A stretch of DNA of 64,000 nucleotides, from NCBI GenBank assembly GCA_033816765.1, contig CM066288.1:1736001-1800000 (forward strand), written 5' to 3'. Numbering within the stretch: position 1 is the stretch's first letter; each line of letters begins with the position of its first letter. Position numbers and translations under genes: made by a program. The notes beneath the pieces are model-generated. The model worked only from the letters and a program-made list of their open reading frames with translations. It ran no database searches and was not told the DNA's origin. Positions 54,186-64,000 of the stretch are shown here, piece after piece. This stretch comes from Nothopassalora personata (Eukaryota > Ascomycota > Dothideomycetes > Mycosphaerellales > Mycosphaerellaceae).

Positions 54186-55613
54186 TTGAGGGCATTGCTA
54201 TGGTAATGACCGTGCTGATCGAACGACGGTCGAGTCTTGGGAGCGAATATACTGATGCGATAGGTTGGAGCAGTGTCTCCTCGGGCTTGTGGTGATGCCC
54301 TAGTCTCCGCGTGGGGCCTAAACCGATGATGAACCTATTCTACCTTGAACGTGGCTGATGCTGGTTAATGCCAGTTCGGTAAGGCAACCGAAGGTCTGTG
54401 CTCGTGAGAAGGCGAGCAGGAAGACCGCCACCATCTGGCAGGTCATTGCGACACTGAGGATGGTGGCGGGACGGTGCTAACATATTCCAGGTGCGGCGTT
54501 GAGTGATCGAGTTGAGATCAAGGTCGCCTTTATGACATTGACGTTGATAGTCAGTCTCAGCGGTAACAGGTAATCAAATAAAAGTCCCGTTACAAAATCA
54601 CTGCTAAAGAGCGGCATTGATTGTCCGGCTGCAGACAAGAGAAGCATTTACTACCATTCTTCCGACTTCCACGCAGCAGCCGATTGACGACCATCTTCGA
54701 CCAGCCGCGGGCTTGCGCCAAACATCGCGACGGTCTTCAAACGCCTATGGAATCGCAAGTATGTCATCATCAATCGGATGCATGGACCCGAACATGTCCT
54801 TACGGCGATGATTCGTCGCGTTGTCAGAGTCTCCAGCTTCGACATCCGGCAGTGCCGTAAGCAACGACTGTGGGCCCGGAAACGAATCCACATTTATGAT
54901 AGGGTCAAGACACTGTTCTCGCTCGCCAGATGCTCCATCATCCAAGGCTTGGACGATGTCGATAGCTTCGAATACTCAAGCAATGGAGGCACGGTATGGG
55001 ATTGGGACGCGGTTGAGATCCTCCTCAAGCTGTACCATCGCGCGCAGTTCTTGAAGCAAGATATGGGGAAAACTGTCTCACAGACCACACAGCTGCCTGC
55101 AATCTGGATCCACTTGTCTCGGGTTGCATCCGTAGCACTGGAGACTTGGTAGATCAGTCATCATACAAAGACTTTGAGGCGACTGAATCGACTCACTCCT
55201 CCGTTCTGAGGGCATCTGCTACAGCCGCAGTCACTAAACGCGTTTGCGAATTCTGCGAACAGGAACAGTAATGTAGTCACAGTGGCAAAGGCCGAGCATC
55301 GTAGAATTTGCATCCCGGTGTGGGAAAAGGACGAAGAATGCTGCCTGATGGTGAGTGTCTCGTTACTTTAATGCTCCGATGCGTAGTGTAAGTCTTGGTC
55401 AATGATATCCTCGAGGTGATCGGACTTCGAGGCCGAGTAGCAAGCCTTGGTCCCGAAAGAGATACCGAGGCATCATCCCTAGGTCTCAGCCATTTGCGGT
55501 TATTCGACATGATGATTTGGTCCATCGTCTCGGTCTTGATTGCGGCAATCTTCAGACATCCACAGCGCTCGGCGTCCAGCAGCTCTGGAGGCCAAGACAT
55601 CCTTATTCTTGGA
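54186..55613. other. No supported gene
   Basis: The plus frame 54778-55152 (124 codons) looks partly protein-like (YDRVKTLFSLARCSIIQGLDDVD) but lacks homology and overlaps an equally open frame. The rest shows nothing. Confidence 0.35.
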
Positions 55614-56229
55614 TCATAATCCGAGCAACTCCACAAGCTGGGACGGGATGTTCACGATGACAGAGTCGTCCGACATTCTGACATTGGAGACACGCTCGAC
55701 GATATCTTCGACTTCGGCTCTGATAGATGGTGCTATAGAGTAAAATGACACCCGATGCTGCTTCAAATCGAATTCGACGGTACCTCGGTGGGCCAGCATA
55801 CGAAAGCAGTGTACGATGGTGACGTTTTCGAATTTGGCATGAATGGTTGCATTTCCAGAAGCTGATGACAGCCAGCCTTTCTACTTCGTTTTTCGTGCGG
55901 CAATAGTGAGCAGCAAGCATGAGGCGATCGAAGTGATAGAAGAGTGGCAGTGTCTCCGGACGAAGCTGCTGCGAGATTAAGGTGATGGCAGGTTGTGTGG
56001 CCTTCTTTGCTGCTTCTGTCGAGTGATTTCGGACGGTATGTGACTGGAACTGTGATAGCAGCCGCCGACTTGTGGGGAGAATCGTCGTAGAAAATGTACT
56101 CCCAGTGATCTTACGCAACTCAGCTGGTAGCTCTAACAGCTTGGGCCGATACGCAGCTAGGGCATTCCTCGCGCGTCCGTGATCGGACGCGGGCAAAGAG
56201 GTCAGGCTCGTGATGCTGTCGCTCGACAC
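55614..56229 (-). pseudogene. Broken F-box-like gene
   Basis: The start MSSDSITSLTSLPASDHGR leads to LLELPAELRKIT, the usual opening of fungal F-box-like (2EXR-type) proteins. The reading then has to shift frame near 56110 to give WEYIFYDDSPHKSAAAITVP, return to the first frame for ITLISQQLRPETLPLFYHF, and shift to a third frame near 55870 for NATIHAKFENVTIVHCFRM and the C-terminus to TGA 55614. Each piece fits the family in the right order, and none of the shifts has good splice sites. An open frame of 208 codons (55603-56229) exists by chance of compensating shifts but is not the real protein. Confidence 0.6.
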
Positions 56230-56542
56230 ATCTCAGAACAGACAACTGGGAGTTTTGCGAGAGTGTGTTGATCGTCGTGTGAGGGAACGTACTGCTCTTG
56301 GATGCTGGAGGTATGGTGTCCTTCGGTTGCTGTTGCTGCATGTTTGTTCAACTGGGTGGAGTGTCTCAAAATGTCTTGGAGATCGTCGCTTGGAGGGGTC
56401 ATTGTGAGATGGACACCTCTGGTGTCCCTGTCGACAGACGGATACCTATTGGCTCAGGACACCATCCGGGCGGCTGCAGCAGTTCGGATAACGTTAGTGG
56501 TTTGTGGTCAGTCACTCTCATCATATTTGACAATCGGCCCAT
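56230..56542. other. Intergenic, no gene seen
   Basis: Separates two minus-strand F-box-like genes. Short plus frames are unconvincing. Confidence 0.5.
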
Positions 56543-57202
56543 TCAATCCGTGTTGCTGTACATGATGGTGATGACCTCGAAGCGTAGCTGGAAGTCTGTA
56601 TAGCCGTGCAGTCTTCTGTTTGCCATGCTTTCGCATAGCACTAAACGAGACTTGCTCAAGGGCCTAGTCATGACTCTGATCAACCCCCGGAGGATTTCAG
56701 GAACGTGATGATCCGTCGTTGCCGATTCCAACTTCGCATTTGCGGCTTGTAGCTCGGTTTCAGCTTCTCTCAGCGTGGTCAAGGGGGTGCCAAGCAGGGG
56801 GTGAAGCCAGCTCTCCCTGTTCAGAACCTCAAATTTCTGGAGGTCGATCAGCATTGCAGTAGATCGGTGTGGTCGCTCGAAGTATTGGATGGAGGCATAT
56901 CGCACATGCTTGCGTATTGTCGGATTTGCCGTTACGGCGTCAAGCCAGTGCTCGACCTGATGGCGACCTTCCCTGTATCGTAACACTAAGACGACTGTGT
57001 TGTGCTGGTAGATGATGGATAAGCACTCTCGTCGGGTCAAACTGCTGACTTGGGTCAACGGCGGATGGTATGCTCGCGGTCGGCCCTGCCACGGTACGGA
57101 TGAGGGGAGTCCAATGGTGACGGGACTGTCGTCGGCCAGGGCATGTTCGAAGATGAGGAGTCTAAGTTCTTTGGGCAGGCACAACAACGCCGAGGAATCC
57201 AT
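56543..57202 (-). CDS. F-box-like (2EXR-type) protein
   Basis: 219 residues, one exon, intact. The N-terminus LLCLPKELRLLIFEHALADD is the typical F-box-like opening, and PPLTQVSSLTRRECLSIIYQHNTVVL is the second conserved block of this large fungal family. The remainder is helical and divergent. Such proteins are thought to serve as substrate adaptors, but for this group the function is largely unknown. It lies 0.3 kb upstream of a broken relative on the same strand, so the pair probably came from local duplication. Confidence 0.65.
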   Translation of the reverse strand: MDSSALLCLPKELRLLIFEHALADDSPVTIGLPSSVPWQGRPRAYHPPLTQVSSLTRRECLSIIYQHNTVVLVLRYREGRHQVEHWLDAVTANPTIRKHVRYASIQYFERPHRSTAMLIDLQKFEVLNRESWLHPLLGTPLTTLREAETELQAANAKLESATTDHHVPEILRGLIRVMTRPLSKSRLVLCESMANRRLHGYTDFQLRFEVITIMYSNTD

Positions 57203-57477
57203 GCTGAGGACATGTCAAGCCAAGTATGGTGATGAGAAGGAGACACATCACATTGTCTTGTTGTATTGACGATGATGTGTGCGGCGCGTAAGAGATGACA
57301 TGGCCGGCATTCGCCGACGCTGGCCCGATCCGTAGACGCTGGCCCGATCCGTAGGCTAAGCCCTTTCTGCACGCCAAGCCACCTCCACCACCGTTCCTTC
57401 CTCTTCACAAATTCTGGTCGCTGCGCACTTCGTCGGCACGCATCGCCAGGACATCAGCATCCAAGTCGACCGTCACC

Positions 57478-58085
57478 ATGTCTCTCGTATCAGGCGAGAA
57501 GTCGAACTTTCAGTTCATCCTGCGTCTGCTCAACACCAACGTGCGTATCACTCCGAACGACATGCGACAGCGACATGCCAATGCGCACGAGATCACGGTT
57601 AGCATATACTGACAGCTGATTGCAGGTCGATGGCAAGCAAAAGGTCATGTACGCGCTGACCAAGATCTCTGGTGTCGGTCGCCGTTACTCCAATTTGGTC
57701 TGCAAGAAGGCCGATGTCGACCTCAACAAGCGGTACACTTCGCCACAGACACCACCAATGCGGTATGCCCACTAACACATTTCCCAGCGCCGGCGAGCTT
57801 ACCTCCGAAGAACTCGAGCGCATCGTCACCATCATTCAGAACCCAACCCAGTACAAGATCCCAACCTGGTTCCTCAACAGACAGCGCGACATTGTCACCG
57901 GCAAGGACGAGCAGGTCTTGGCCAACGGCGTCTACTCCAAGCTCCGTGACGACCTCGAGCGCCTGAAGAAGATCCGCGCCCACCGTGGTCTTCGTCACTA
58001 CTGGGGCCTCCGTGTCCGTGGTCAGCACTCCAAGACCACTGGTCGTCGTGGTAGGACCGTCGGTGTCAGCAAGAAGAAGGGTTAG
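57478..58085 (+). CDS. RPS18: 40S ribosomal protein S18 (uS13)
   Basis: Exons 57478-57540, 57626-57732 and 57788-58085 (introns 85 and 55 bp), 155 residues. It is a small-subunit head protein contacting tRNA and the large subunit. It begins [20 protein letters not shown]; then [46 protein letters not shown] and the basic tail [20 protein letters not shown]. Length fits fungal members. Two early introns are usual for fungal ribosomal protein genes. Codon use is strongly biased to C-ending codons, as expected of a highly expressed gene. Confidence 0.96.
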
Positions 58086-58736
58086 TGGTGTGCGCAAAAC
58101 CTCATGGTTGTTACGAGCGTGGGATCTGGCGTCTACATGGACAGGTGGAATACAGCATACCGCTTCGACTGCTTTGAGGGGCTGGCTGGTCATGGGTTCG
58201 CAAACATAGTCATGCCCACAATCAACGAAAGTTGTGCATCCACAGGATGCCATACGCTGGGCATTGCGCCTGTAAGCTTCTTCTCGAGATGAGAACGCAC
58301 GAGATGCATTGCATCTGGGTTGCCATGATACCGCATGCCGGCCGAAACTGTGTTTGCATAGTTCGTATGCCGCGCGCGAGGTGAATGTTGCCATAGTTCT
58401 GGATATCGTCTGCTCCACTCGTGATCGGCTGTTCATGATTCCGCAATGAAAGCGATCCTTATACTTGGTACTCGACATCGTTCTGAATTGCGACCGCGAA
58501 GGCGAAAATATGGACAAGTGCATGCACCTACGACTCTATGCGAAATTCGAAGCCACTGTCTCAAGCCGTCATCGACAAAACCAGTGCATGAAATTTCGAT
58601 AACGACATCCTGTCTCTGTGCTCTCTTTCGAATCGAGCCATACGTTGATTGCTCACGCATTTGACAGTTGCCTATCGATACCTGAAGCAACATGCCTCAC
58701 CACTATCGCGAGAAGCTGAGTTGACTGCAGCTCGCC
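58086..58736. other. Intergenic, no gene seen
   Basis: 3' flank of RPS18. Overlapping short frames on both strands, none supported. Confidence 0.45.
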
Positions 58737-59326
58737 ATGCGTGTGGCAACTACGGTGACCGGCTCAGGTTTTCGTCTTCACAGATCATCATCCACGACGA
58801 AAGTACAGACTACTATTGGAGCCTTCCACCAATCTTTCGGGACCTCGTCTTCTCGAGGACCTATCGATCTGAAGCCGACATTCCAGGAACTCCCCCGAGT
58901 GCGACGTGATCCGCACCGGCTGGAGGAGGAGACTTGGCGTACAGCTGGGATATGGAGGAAATGGCTCGCGCTGAGGCCTACCACCAAGTCCACACCACGT
59001 GTCAGTGTTTGGGGCCGAGGTGACTTTGACCCTGGGGGAGTGACCAATAGCGCTTGTAATGTGGCTCTCAAATACACCACAGACACGGCGATCACACTTG
59101 GGAAGTTGGTCGACATCGCTCATGAGCTTGCAGATTCTAGCGAGGATGAACAGGTGTCGATTTTGAGTTTGCGATCGATGAGGAGAGAGTTGCAAAGCCT
59201 TGGCTGAAGGGGTGGAGTGGGTGGTCTGACGCCTTCGAACAGGACAGAAGGCTTCTAGAGTACCATAGGGCGATGGAGTTAGCCGGCAACGTGAAGCAGC
59301 TGTGGAAGGGTGATGGCTTGAAGTAG
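58737..59326 (+). pseudogene. Broken hypothetical gene, tandem copy 1
   Basis: The plus-strand frame 58737-59207 contains EETWRTAGIWRKWLALRP, VWGRGDFDPGG and LGKLVDIAHELADSSEDE. The homologous continuation (DFEFAIDEERVAKPWLKGW ... LLEYHRAMELAGNVKQLWK) lies in another frame and ends at TAG 59324-59326. A one- or two-base shift near 59157, or a very short intron, separates them. It matches copy 2 at 60031-60615 (LVDIAYEVQDLD; HHEAMEVAWMIKRVWK). Before 58900 a competing frame (TDYYWSLPPIFRDLVF) may be the true N-terminal part. Family unknown. Confidence 0.45.
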
Positions 59327-59391
59327 TGCGCAAGGAGGTCAAGCTCACTTTCCGAACATTCACTTGCTTAGTCACTCCTCGCGAGTAAGAC

Positions 59392-59925
59392 TGCTGAATT
59401 ACTTCCATCAGGACAATTATGTCAGAAATTTCTGCTATAGGTACTTATAGGGATGCCAAATCACTGCTATAGTGACACATTATAGCAGCCTTTAGCTTTG
59501 TAGTAGTACCTATATATAAAGGTACAAAAGGATAGGTAGGTAGTCATAGGTGCAAAAAGTTAAGTTTTGCACCTATAACGTAGTTAGCTATTATTGCTAT
59601 AGATATTGAACTTAGAAATAAGATATCAGAAGATAGAGTCCGGTAGTGTAAGGCAGGTCTATATTAGTTGTCTACATAGTGTAGGATGCTAGCTGAATCG
59701 TCCTTCCCTAGGAGATAAATATGTTAAGATTGCTTAACTTGCTTAGTTAGATATATTAGCATATACTATGTACGATAGTAGTGCGATTATAACCCTAGGA
59801 AAGAGGCTGCTATAATGTGTCCCTATAGCAGTAATTTGGCATCCCTGTAAGTTCATAAATTTTTGAAAATAAGTCCCTATGGCAGTAATTTCTGACATAA
59901 TTGTCCCCATGGGGATAATTCATCG
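59392..59925. mobile_element. Inverted-repeat element (MITE-like), third copy
   Basis: 534 bp. The ends are TGCTGAATTAC and ATAATTCATCG, degenerate versions of the CGGTGAATTAC terminus at 12.7 kb. Flanking duplications are CGAGTAAGAC (59382-59391) and CGAGTAAAAC (59926-59935). Each arm again contains 'CTATAG.GAC' units, and the interior shares a GGTGCAAAA-type segment with the outer copy at 13.66-13.74 kb in the opposite orientation. It has inserted between two broken tandem paralogs. More diverged than the other two, so probably older. Confidence 0.88.
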
Positions 59926-60030
59926 CGAGTAAAACTCCCCGACGTCACTTTCAATCTTCAAAACGCACATCCGACTCTTACAGTCTTCAAAAGCCCACAA
60001 TACCAAACAGCTCACCCTCGGACACAGCAC

Positions 60031-60615
60031 ATGGCGCCAAATACCGACTGCAAAACTACCGTCCACCTCGCGTCATGGCTCGTGCTCGTGCTCAGCTTAA
60101 GGCAGCGGAAGATCGATACGACACGACACGGTCATTTGGCTACACTGCCAGAACTGGGTCTAAAGGGATGTACAGCTCTTTTCCGACTGACTGAACAAGT
60201 GGCGGAACTCAGGAGGCTGGAGATCCTAGCTGCTACTACTATCCACTACGAAGTACATTCAGCGTGCCCAAGCGCGTGACAACGGACACTGGAGCCCGCA
60301 AGGTGTGAAGAACCAGCTTACGGGCTTCTAGGAGGTGGATCTTTCGTATCATTCGGATATTGCGGATTACCACTCATGCTCAGGAATCTGGTAGATATAG
60401 CATATGAAGTGCAGGACTTGGACTAGGACCTTGTAACAGTCAACCTCGACGTGGTAGTCAATGAGGATGGCGCTGTTAAGCTCCACCGCGGATGCGATAT
60501 GAGCCTCTTTGACTCGAAGGAGGACGACGCCGTTGATGGCAAGGTCCCGATCGAGTCCTTAGATCATCATGAGGCTATGGAAGTAGCGTGGATGATCAAG
60601 CGGGTGTGGAAGTGA
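60031..60615 (+). pseudogene. Broken hypothetical gene, tandem copy 2
   Basis: An ATG at 60031 opens an 82-codon frame (CKTTVHLASWLVLVLSLRQR). The recognisable part starts near 60330 in another frame (GGGSFVSFGYCGLPLMLRN), reads LVDIAYEVQDLD, meets a TAG near 60426, and continues in frame through VNLDVVVNEDGAVKLHRG to EAMEVAWMIKRVWK and TGA 60613-60615. The blocks match copy 1 at 58737-59326 in the same order. With both copies disabled this looks like a dying local family. Confidence 0.45.
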
Positions 60616-60879
60616 CAGTGCGCAACTAGGGGCTGATATCAACATGCAAGCAAGTTGGGGAGGTAGTGATCCTGCACTGCAATTGAGACGTACATGATAC
60701 TGCGAAACATATCTTAAGCAATGGTCGTAGATATAGAGCGAATACTCGGGCATACATCCGTCGATAACATCCTTCAGTCTTGATGTTGTCAGTCTCCTCT
60801 ATTACTGTATTTTTCCGCAGCAGTACCTGCGATTCCGTTATGTATGTCTACACCGCCAAGTACCGTGTGCAATCACCAG

Positions 60880-63557
60880 TCATATCTTTCCTGCCCACAA
60901 CAGGAACCTATGCGCCAAGAATAAATTGAAAACATCCAAGATGATCAACGGGAAACAGTCGTACCAAGGCAAACCCCTGAGAATCTGATACGTCGTCCCT
61001 GCAATGACCGCACCAATCACACTCATCATCCAACACCATGCCATGATTCTCATGTTCCGGTACTTATTATTCTTGTGCGCCTTTGTGTCTCCGGATGGGA
61101 CCCAAGCCAGGGCTCTCCCAAACAGTCGATCCTTGATGGCCGTAAGATATGCGTACGACTGGATGACCATGACGAACTGGACGTTGAACCCATAGCGAGC
61201 CTTGCTCCAGCAGCGGATTGCGATGATGGAGTACAGAATCGAAGGCCCCGCGAAAGCCAGGTTGTAGTATCGAACGTACTGCGGTCGACACCAGAGCATC
61301 AGGATTCCTGGCAGGGGATTCATGAAGATGCTAAGCGAGATGGCCGAGTAGTACATCATACCGCTGAGATAACAAATCTTCTGGATGGGATTCAGCTTAC
61401 TACGCCAGAAGTCCATGTTCGTCAGCAGAGTCGTAGATCCCTTTGCAATGTCAGCAGTTTTCGTCCATCTCACATTCCAAAGCTGTTACGACTGACCATA
61501 CACCACCTCATCTGCTGACTGAAGAACGCCCTCGGAGTATCCGGACAAATCCCACATGCCAAGCACAACGGCAAATACCTTACTTTCCAACCTCGATTCA
61601 CGGCGTAAAAGCCAGTGTGAACGTCTTCCGAGAACCCTATCTCAGCCGTGCCACCTACTTCTTCGAGGGCTGCGCGGCGGTAGACAGCGTTCGACCCGAC
61701 GCAGATGGAGGCACCGAACCGATTGCGATTGACTTGAACGACACGGTAGAAGAGCTCTTGGACTGCACCGGCGCCTTGTTCTACCCAGGATTGGTTGGTG
61801 GAGGTACGGAAGAATTGGGGCGTTTGAACGATGGCTGTGTCGGATTTGGCGAGGTGGATAGGGATGATTTCGGACAGGAAGTCGGGGCGAGGGCAGAAGT
61901 CCTGTAGTGCGGTCAGTGTTCTACTTTCGTCAATGCTACATGGGAAAAGGGTTTGGCGAGTGCTCACAGCATCGAAGATTGCGAAGAAATCACCCTCAGT
62001 CCCAGCAAACGCCCACCGCAGATTACCAGCCTTCTTGAGCCGCGGGCGGTCTTCTCGACAGATGTAATTGTAGCCATAGGTCTCTGCCATAGATTTGACA
62101 GCATCGGTTCCTCCATCATCAAGGACGAAGAATTTGAGCTTCGAGGCAGGGTATTGTAACTGCTGGACGCACTTGTACGTATTCTCGAGGACTTCGATCG
62201 GCTCTTTGCAGCAGGGCAGATAGATGTCGACGGTCGGGCAGGTGAGCGGATCGATTGGATTCTCAGCGAGGATCTTGTGGTGCTTGCCGATGTCGTAGTC
62301 TTTGCCGCAGATGGAGACCGTGTAGGATATCAGGAGATAGATCTGGAGGAGGAAGACAACGGCACCAAACCTGGTGGAGGCAATGTTAGCATGACCAGAA
62401 CGAGTCTAGGGGTGAACGTACCAGTAGAAGGCACTGAACGAAATGACGAAAAGCCACATTCCAACACTCAGTGACAGGAAAGAGAAGACACCAAAGGTGT
62501 ACAGCCCGAGTCGGTTCGTCTTGAGATATAGCGTCTTCTCAAAATCAGTCGGACCGGATGGCAGGATCAAGGGCGGTGCTTCTGAGGGACAGTATGTTGC
62601 AACGAAAGACTCTTTTGCTTGTGACCATAGACTGCCCTTCGATTCTTGGCTGCTTGAGCTCGGAACGTCTGCTTCCTCGCTCTCAGGTCTCCGGTTCTTC
62701 TGAAGTTTCCTTCGCTTTGCTTTAGTCTCCGTGCTCACTGGTAGGCCATCGGCGCCGATTATTTCGATGTCGTCTTCTTGAAGATTGCGTTGGTGGTGGC
62801 CAGGTCGAAATGGCGCCAGTGCCTGTGGTAGCTCAAGCCGACGCTCAGGAGTAGCAGTATGGAAGCAATCGGCCGATGTAGTGCTGTCTGGAACGCCACC
62901 AAACGACGAACGTCTAGCTTCTCGTGGTCCTGGTGTGATGGCTGCCTGTAGTATTGACAGGCTTGCTGATCTCGGGCGAGAAGGGCGCCCGACGTGAGCG
63001 GCAGTCTGCTCGTTGGCATGGGGCCGCGAAACCGCAGGCTGCTCATCCTGTGAATACACGGACGAAGCTGATGTGGTCTGGATGATACATTGTGCCGAAA
63101 ATGATCTCGGCTCCTCTTCAGCTATCGCGGCTGGAACCTGTAACGCTGAAGTATTGACTTCGCCGGCCGCTAAAGGACTGGGAGACCTCAGCCGCACTGA
63201 GCCAGAAAGTGCTTTGCCAGTATGTGTAGTCGGAAAGTAGGTTGTCAGCGTTGACAAGTTAGACGGTGTACGTGGTATGCTTTCGCCTGCAGGTGTCGAC
63301 ACTCCAGAGCCAGTCAACGTTGGCGGGCTGGATACATCATTCTCTTCGTCGCTGCCGGTACCACTGCTGCTGACATAGCTATCATGCTGTCGATGCTCGG
63401 CCAGGAAGCGCTCTGATTGCCTTTGTAAGTCTTGCAATTGAGCTGCCAAAAGTTCGAGGTCGACATCTGACTGAGGTTGTTTGTGTCGCTCCGCCGGCTT
63501 GTCAAAATCAGTAACACTGACTTGCAGATTGGCGATCTGCTGAGTTGTGAACGGCAT
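60880..63557 (-). CDS. GT2 polysaccharide synthase (cellulose-synthase-like)
   Basis: Exons 63557-62422, 62370-61968, 61901-61497 and 61440-60880 (introns 51, 66 and 56 bp; acceptor 3 is AAG), 834 residues. It is a processive family 2 glycosyltransferase in the membrane. A disordered Ser/Pro-rich region of about 340 residues precedes a helix pair (LYTFGVFSFLSLSVGMWLFV). The catalytic core follows: DDGGTD near residue 464, the metal-binding FDAD across intron 2 (about 512-515), SEDVHTG near 604 and QQMRW at about 642-646, the D,D,D,QxxRW set. Several helices close it. Related GT2 proteins are needed for hyphal growth on surfaces in plant pathogens; the polymer made is unknown. ATG 63557 preferred over 63596. 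Confidence 0.87.
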
Positions 63558-63765
63558 CCTGTCAAGCGAGACGACTGTGCCCAGGAGCAGAAGCACGTCT
63601 CTGCTTCTCTTAAATGGCTAGACATCAAATCTTGAACAAAGGTCGAGGCGTCATCCGACATGGACGGCTATTGGCAACATGACCGCCACAGGCGTTTTGG
63701 CAATCCGGTCTGGATGTTGATCGCATATTCCAATGTCCGTAAGACCCATGCTGCAGGAACGCTGT

Positions 63766-64000
63766 TCAGTACCGGGCCTCCAGCCGTCGTCGAAGATGGG
63801 CCCTGCGTATATCGTCCAAACACTGCTGCTGAAGAATCATGCCCGGCCGTATCCATCTGCACGGGCGAGGAGATCCGTCGGCAGTGCGACTCCCAACATG
63901 AGGAATCCATTCACCAGAAGCACTTACTGCGAGAGTTTCAGCACAACATAAGCCATTTCAGGAACAGCGATCAACGCAGTACGAAGTTCGGGTCGCAAGA
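63766..64000 (-). CDS. C-terminal exons of a gene leaving the window
   Basis: A minus-strand coding frame enters at 64000 (LRPELRTALIAVPEMAYVVL) and reaches a donor GTAAGT after 63928. A 71-bp intron ends with GTGCAG, and the last exon 63856-63766 (WIRPGMILQQQCLDDIRRAH) ends in RRRLEARY and TGA. The phase is consistent across the junction. Only about 55 residues are visible, helical and basic at the end; too little to name the protein. Confidence 0.5.

Noticed and set aside
1..64000. CRISPR arrays, operons, ribosome binding sites, prophage
   Set aside because: The window is fungal nuclear DNA with spliceosomal introns; no regularly spaced direct repeats were seen.

Overview
This is eukaryotic nuclear DNA from a filamentous ascomycete, most likely a dothideomycete close to the Mycosphaerellaceae. 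That placement is inferred from gene families and style, not from a database search. The support is: short GT..AG introns (44-149 bp), intact housekeeping genes (RPS18, LSM4, IDH2, SEC5), fungal wall enzymes (GH64, a GT2 synthase), and a transposon block carrying C-to-T mutations in the CpA context typical of repeat-induced point mutation (RIP).

Layout. Positions 1-4090 are a RIP-mutated transposon graveyard. It holds the end of a Ty3/Gypsy chromovirus pol gene (+), a decayed CxxC ORF (-) and a decayed DDE integrase (-). From 4.4 to 12.6 kb there is an amino-acid permease, a three-copy cluster of small genes with PY motifs, and a secreted GH64 beta-1,3-glucanase. At 12.7-13.9 kb one short inverted-repeat transposon sits inside another of the same family; a third copy lies at 59.4-59.9 kb. 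All three are flanked by 10-bp target-site duplications. From 14.3 to 25.6 kb there is a pair of lineage-type paralogs of unknown function, a MUP1-like methionine permease next to a TauD-type dioxygenase, and a large unrecognised gene. At 26.8-29.4 kb a TatD/Scn1-type hydrolase and a single-pass or hairpin membrane protein are divergently transcribed. From 29.5 to 38.7 kb coding-like reading frames are interrupted by stops and frame changes, so this looks like a block of decaying genes.

From 39 to 52.8 kb the genes are clean: a disordered protein, mitochondrial NAD-isocitrate dehydrogenase subunit 2, exocyst Sec5 (8 exons), a CAAX-box protein, LSm4 and a secreted GH42 beta-galactosidase. From 53.4 to 64 kb come an NTF2-like protein, one broken and one intact F-box-like gene, RPS18, two broken tandem paralogs separated by the third inverted-repeat element, a GT2 polysaccharide synthase, and the last exons of a gene running off the end.

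The genes do not form one pathway. The clearest functional pairing is the methionine permease beside the TauD-type dioxygenase, which suggests sulfur scavenging. Exon coordinates were worked out by hand from reading frames and splice motifs and are not supported by transcripts.
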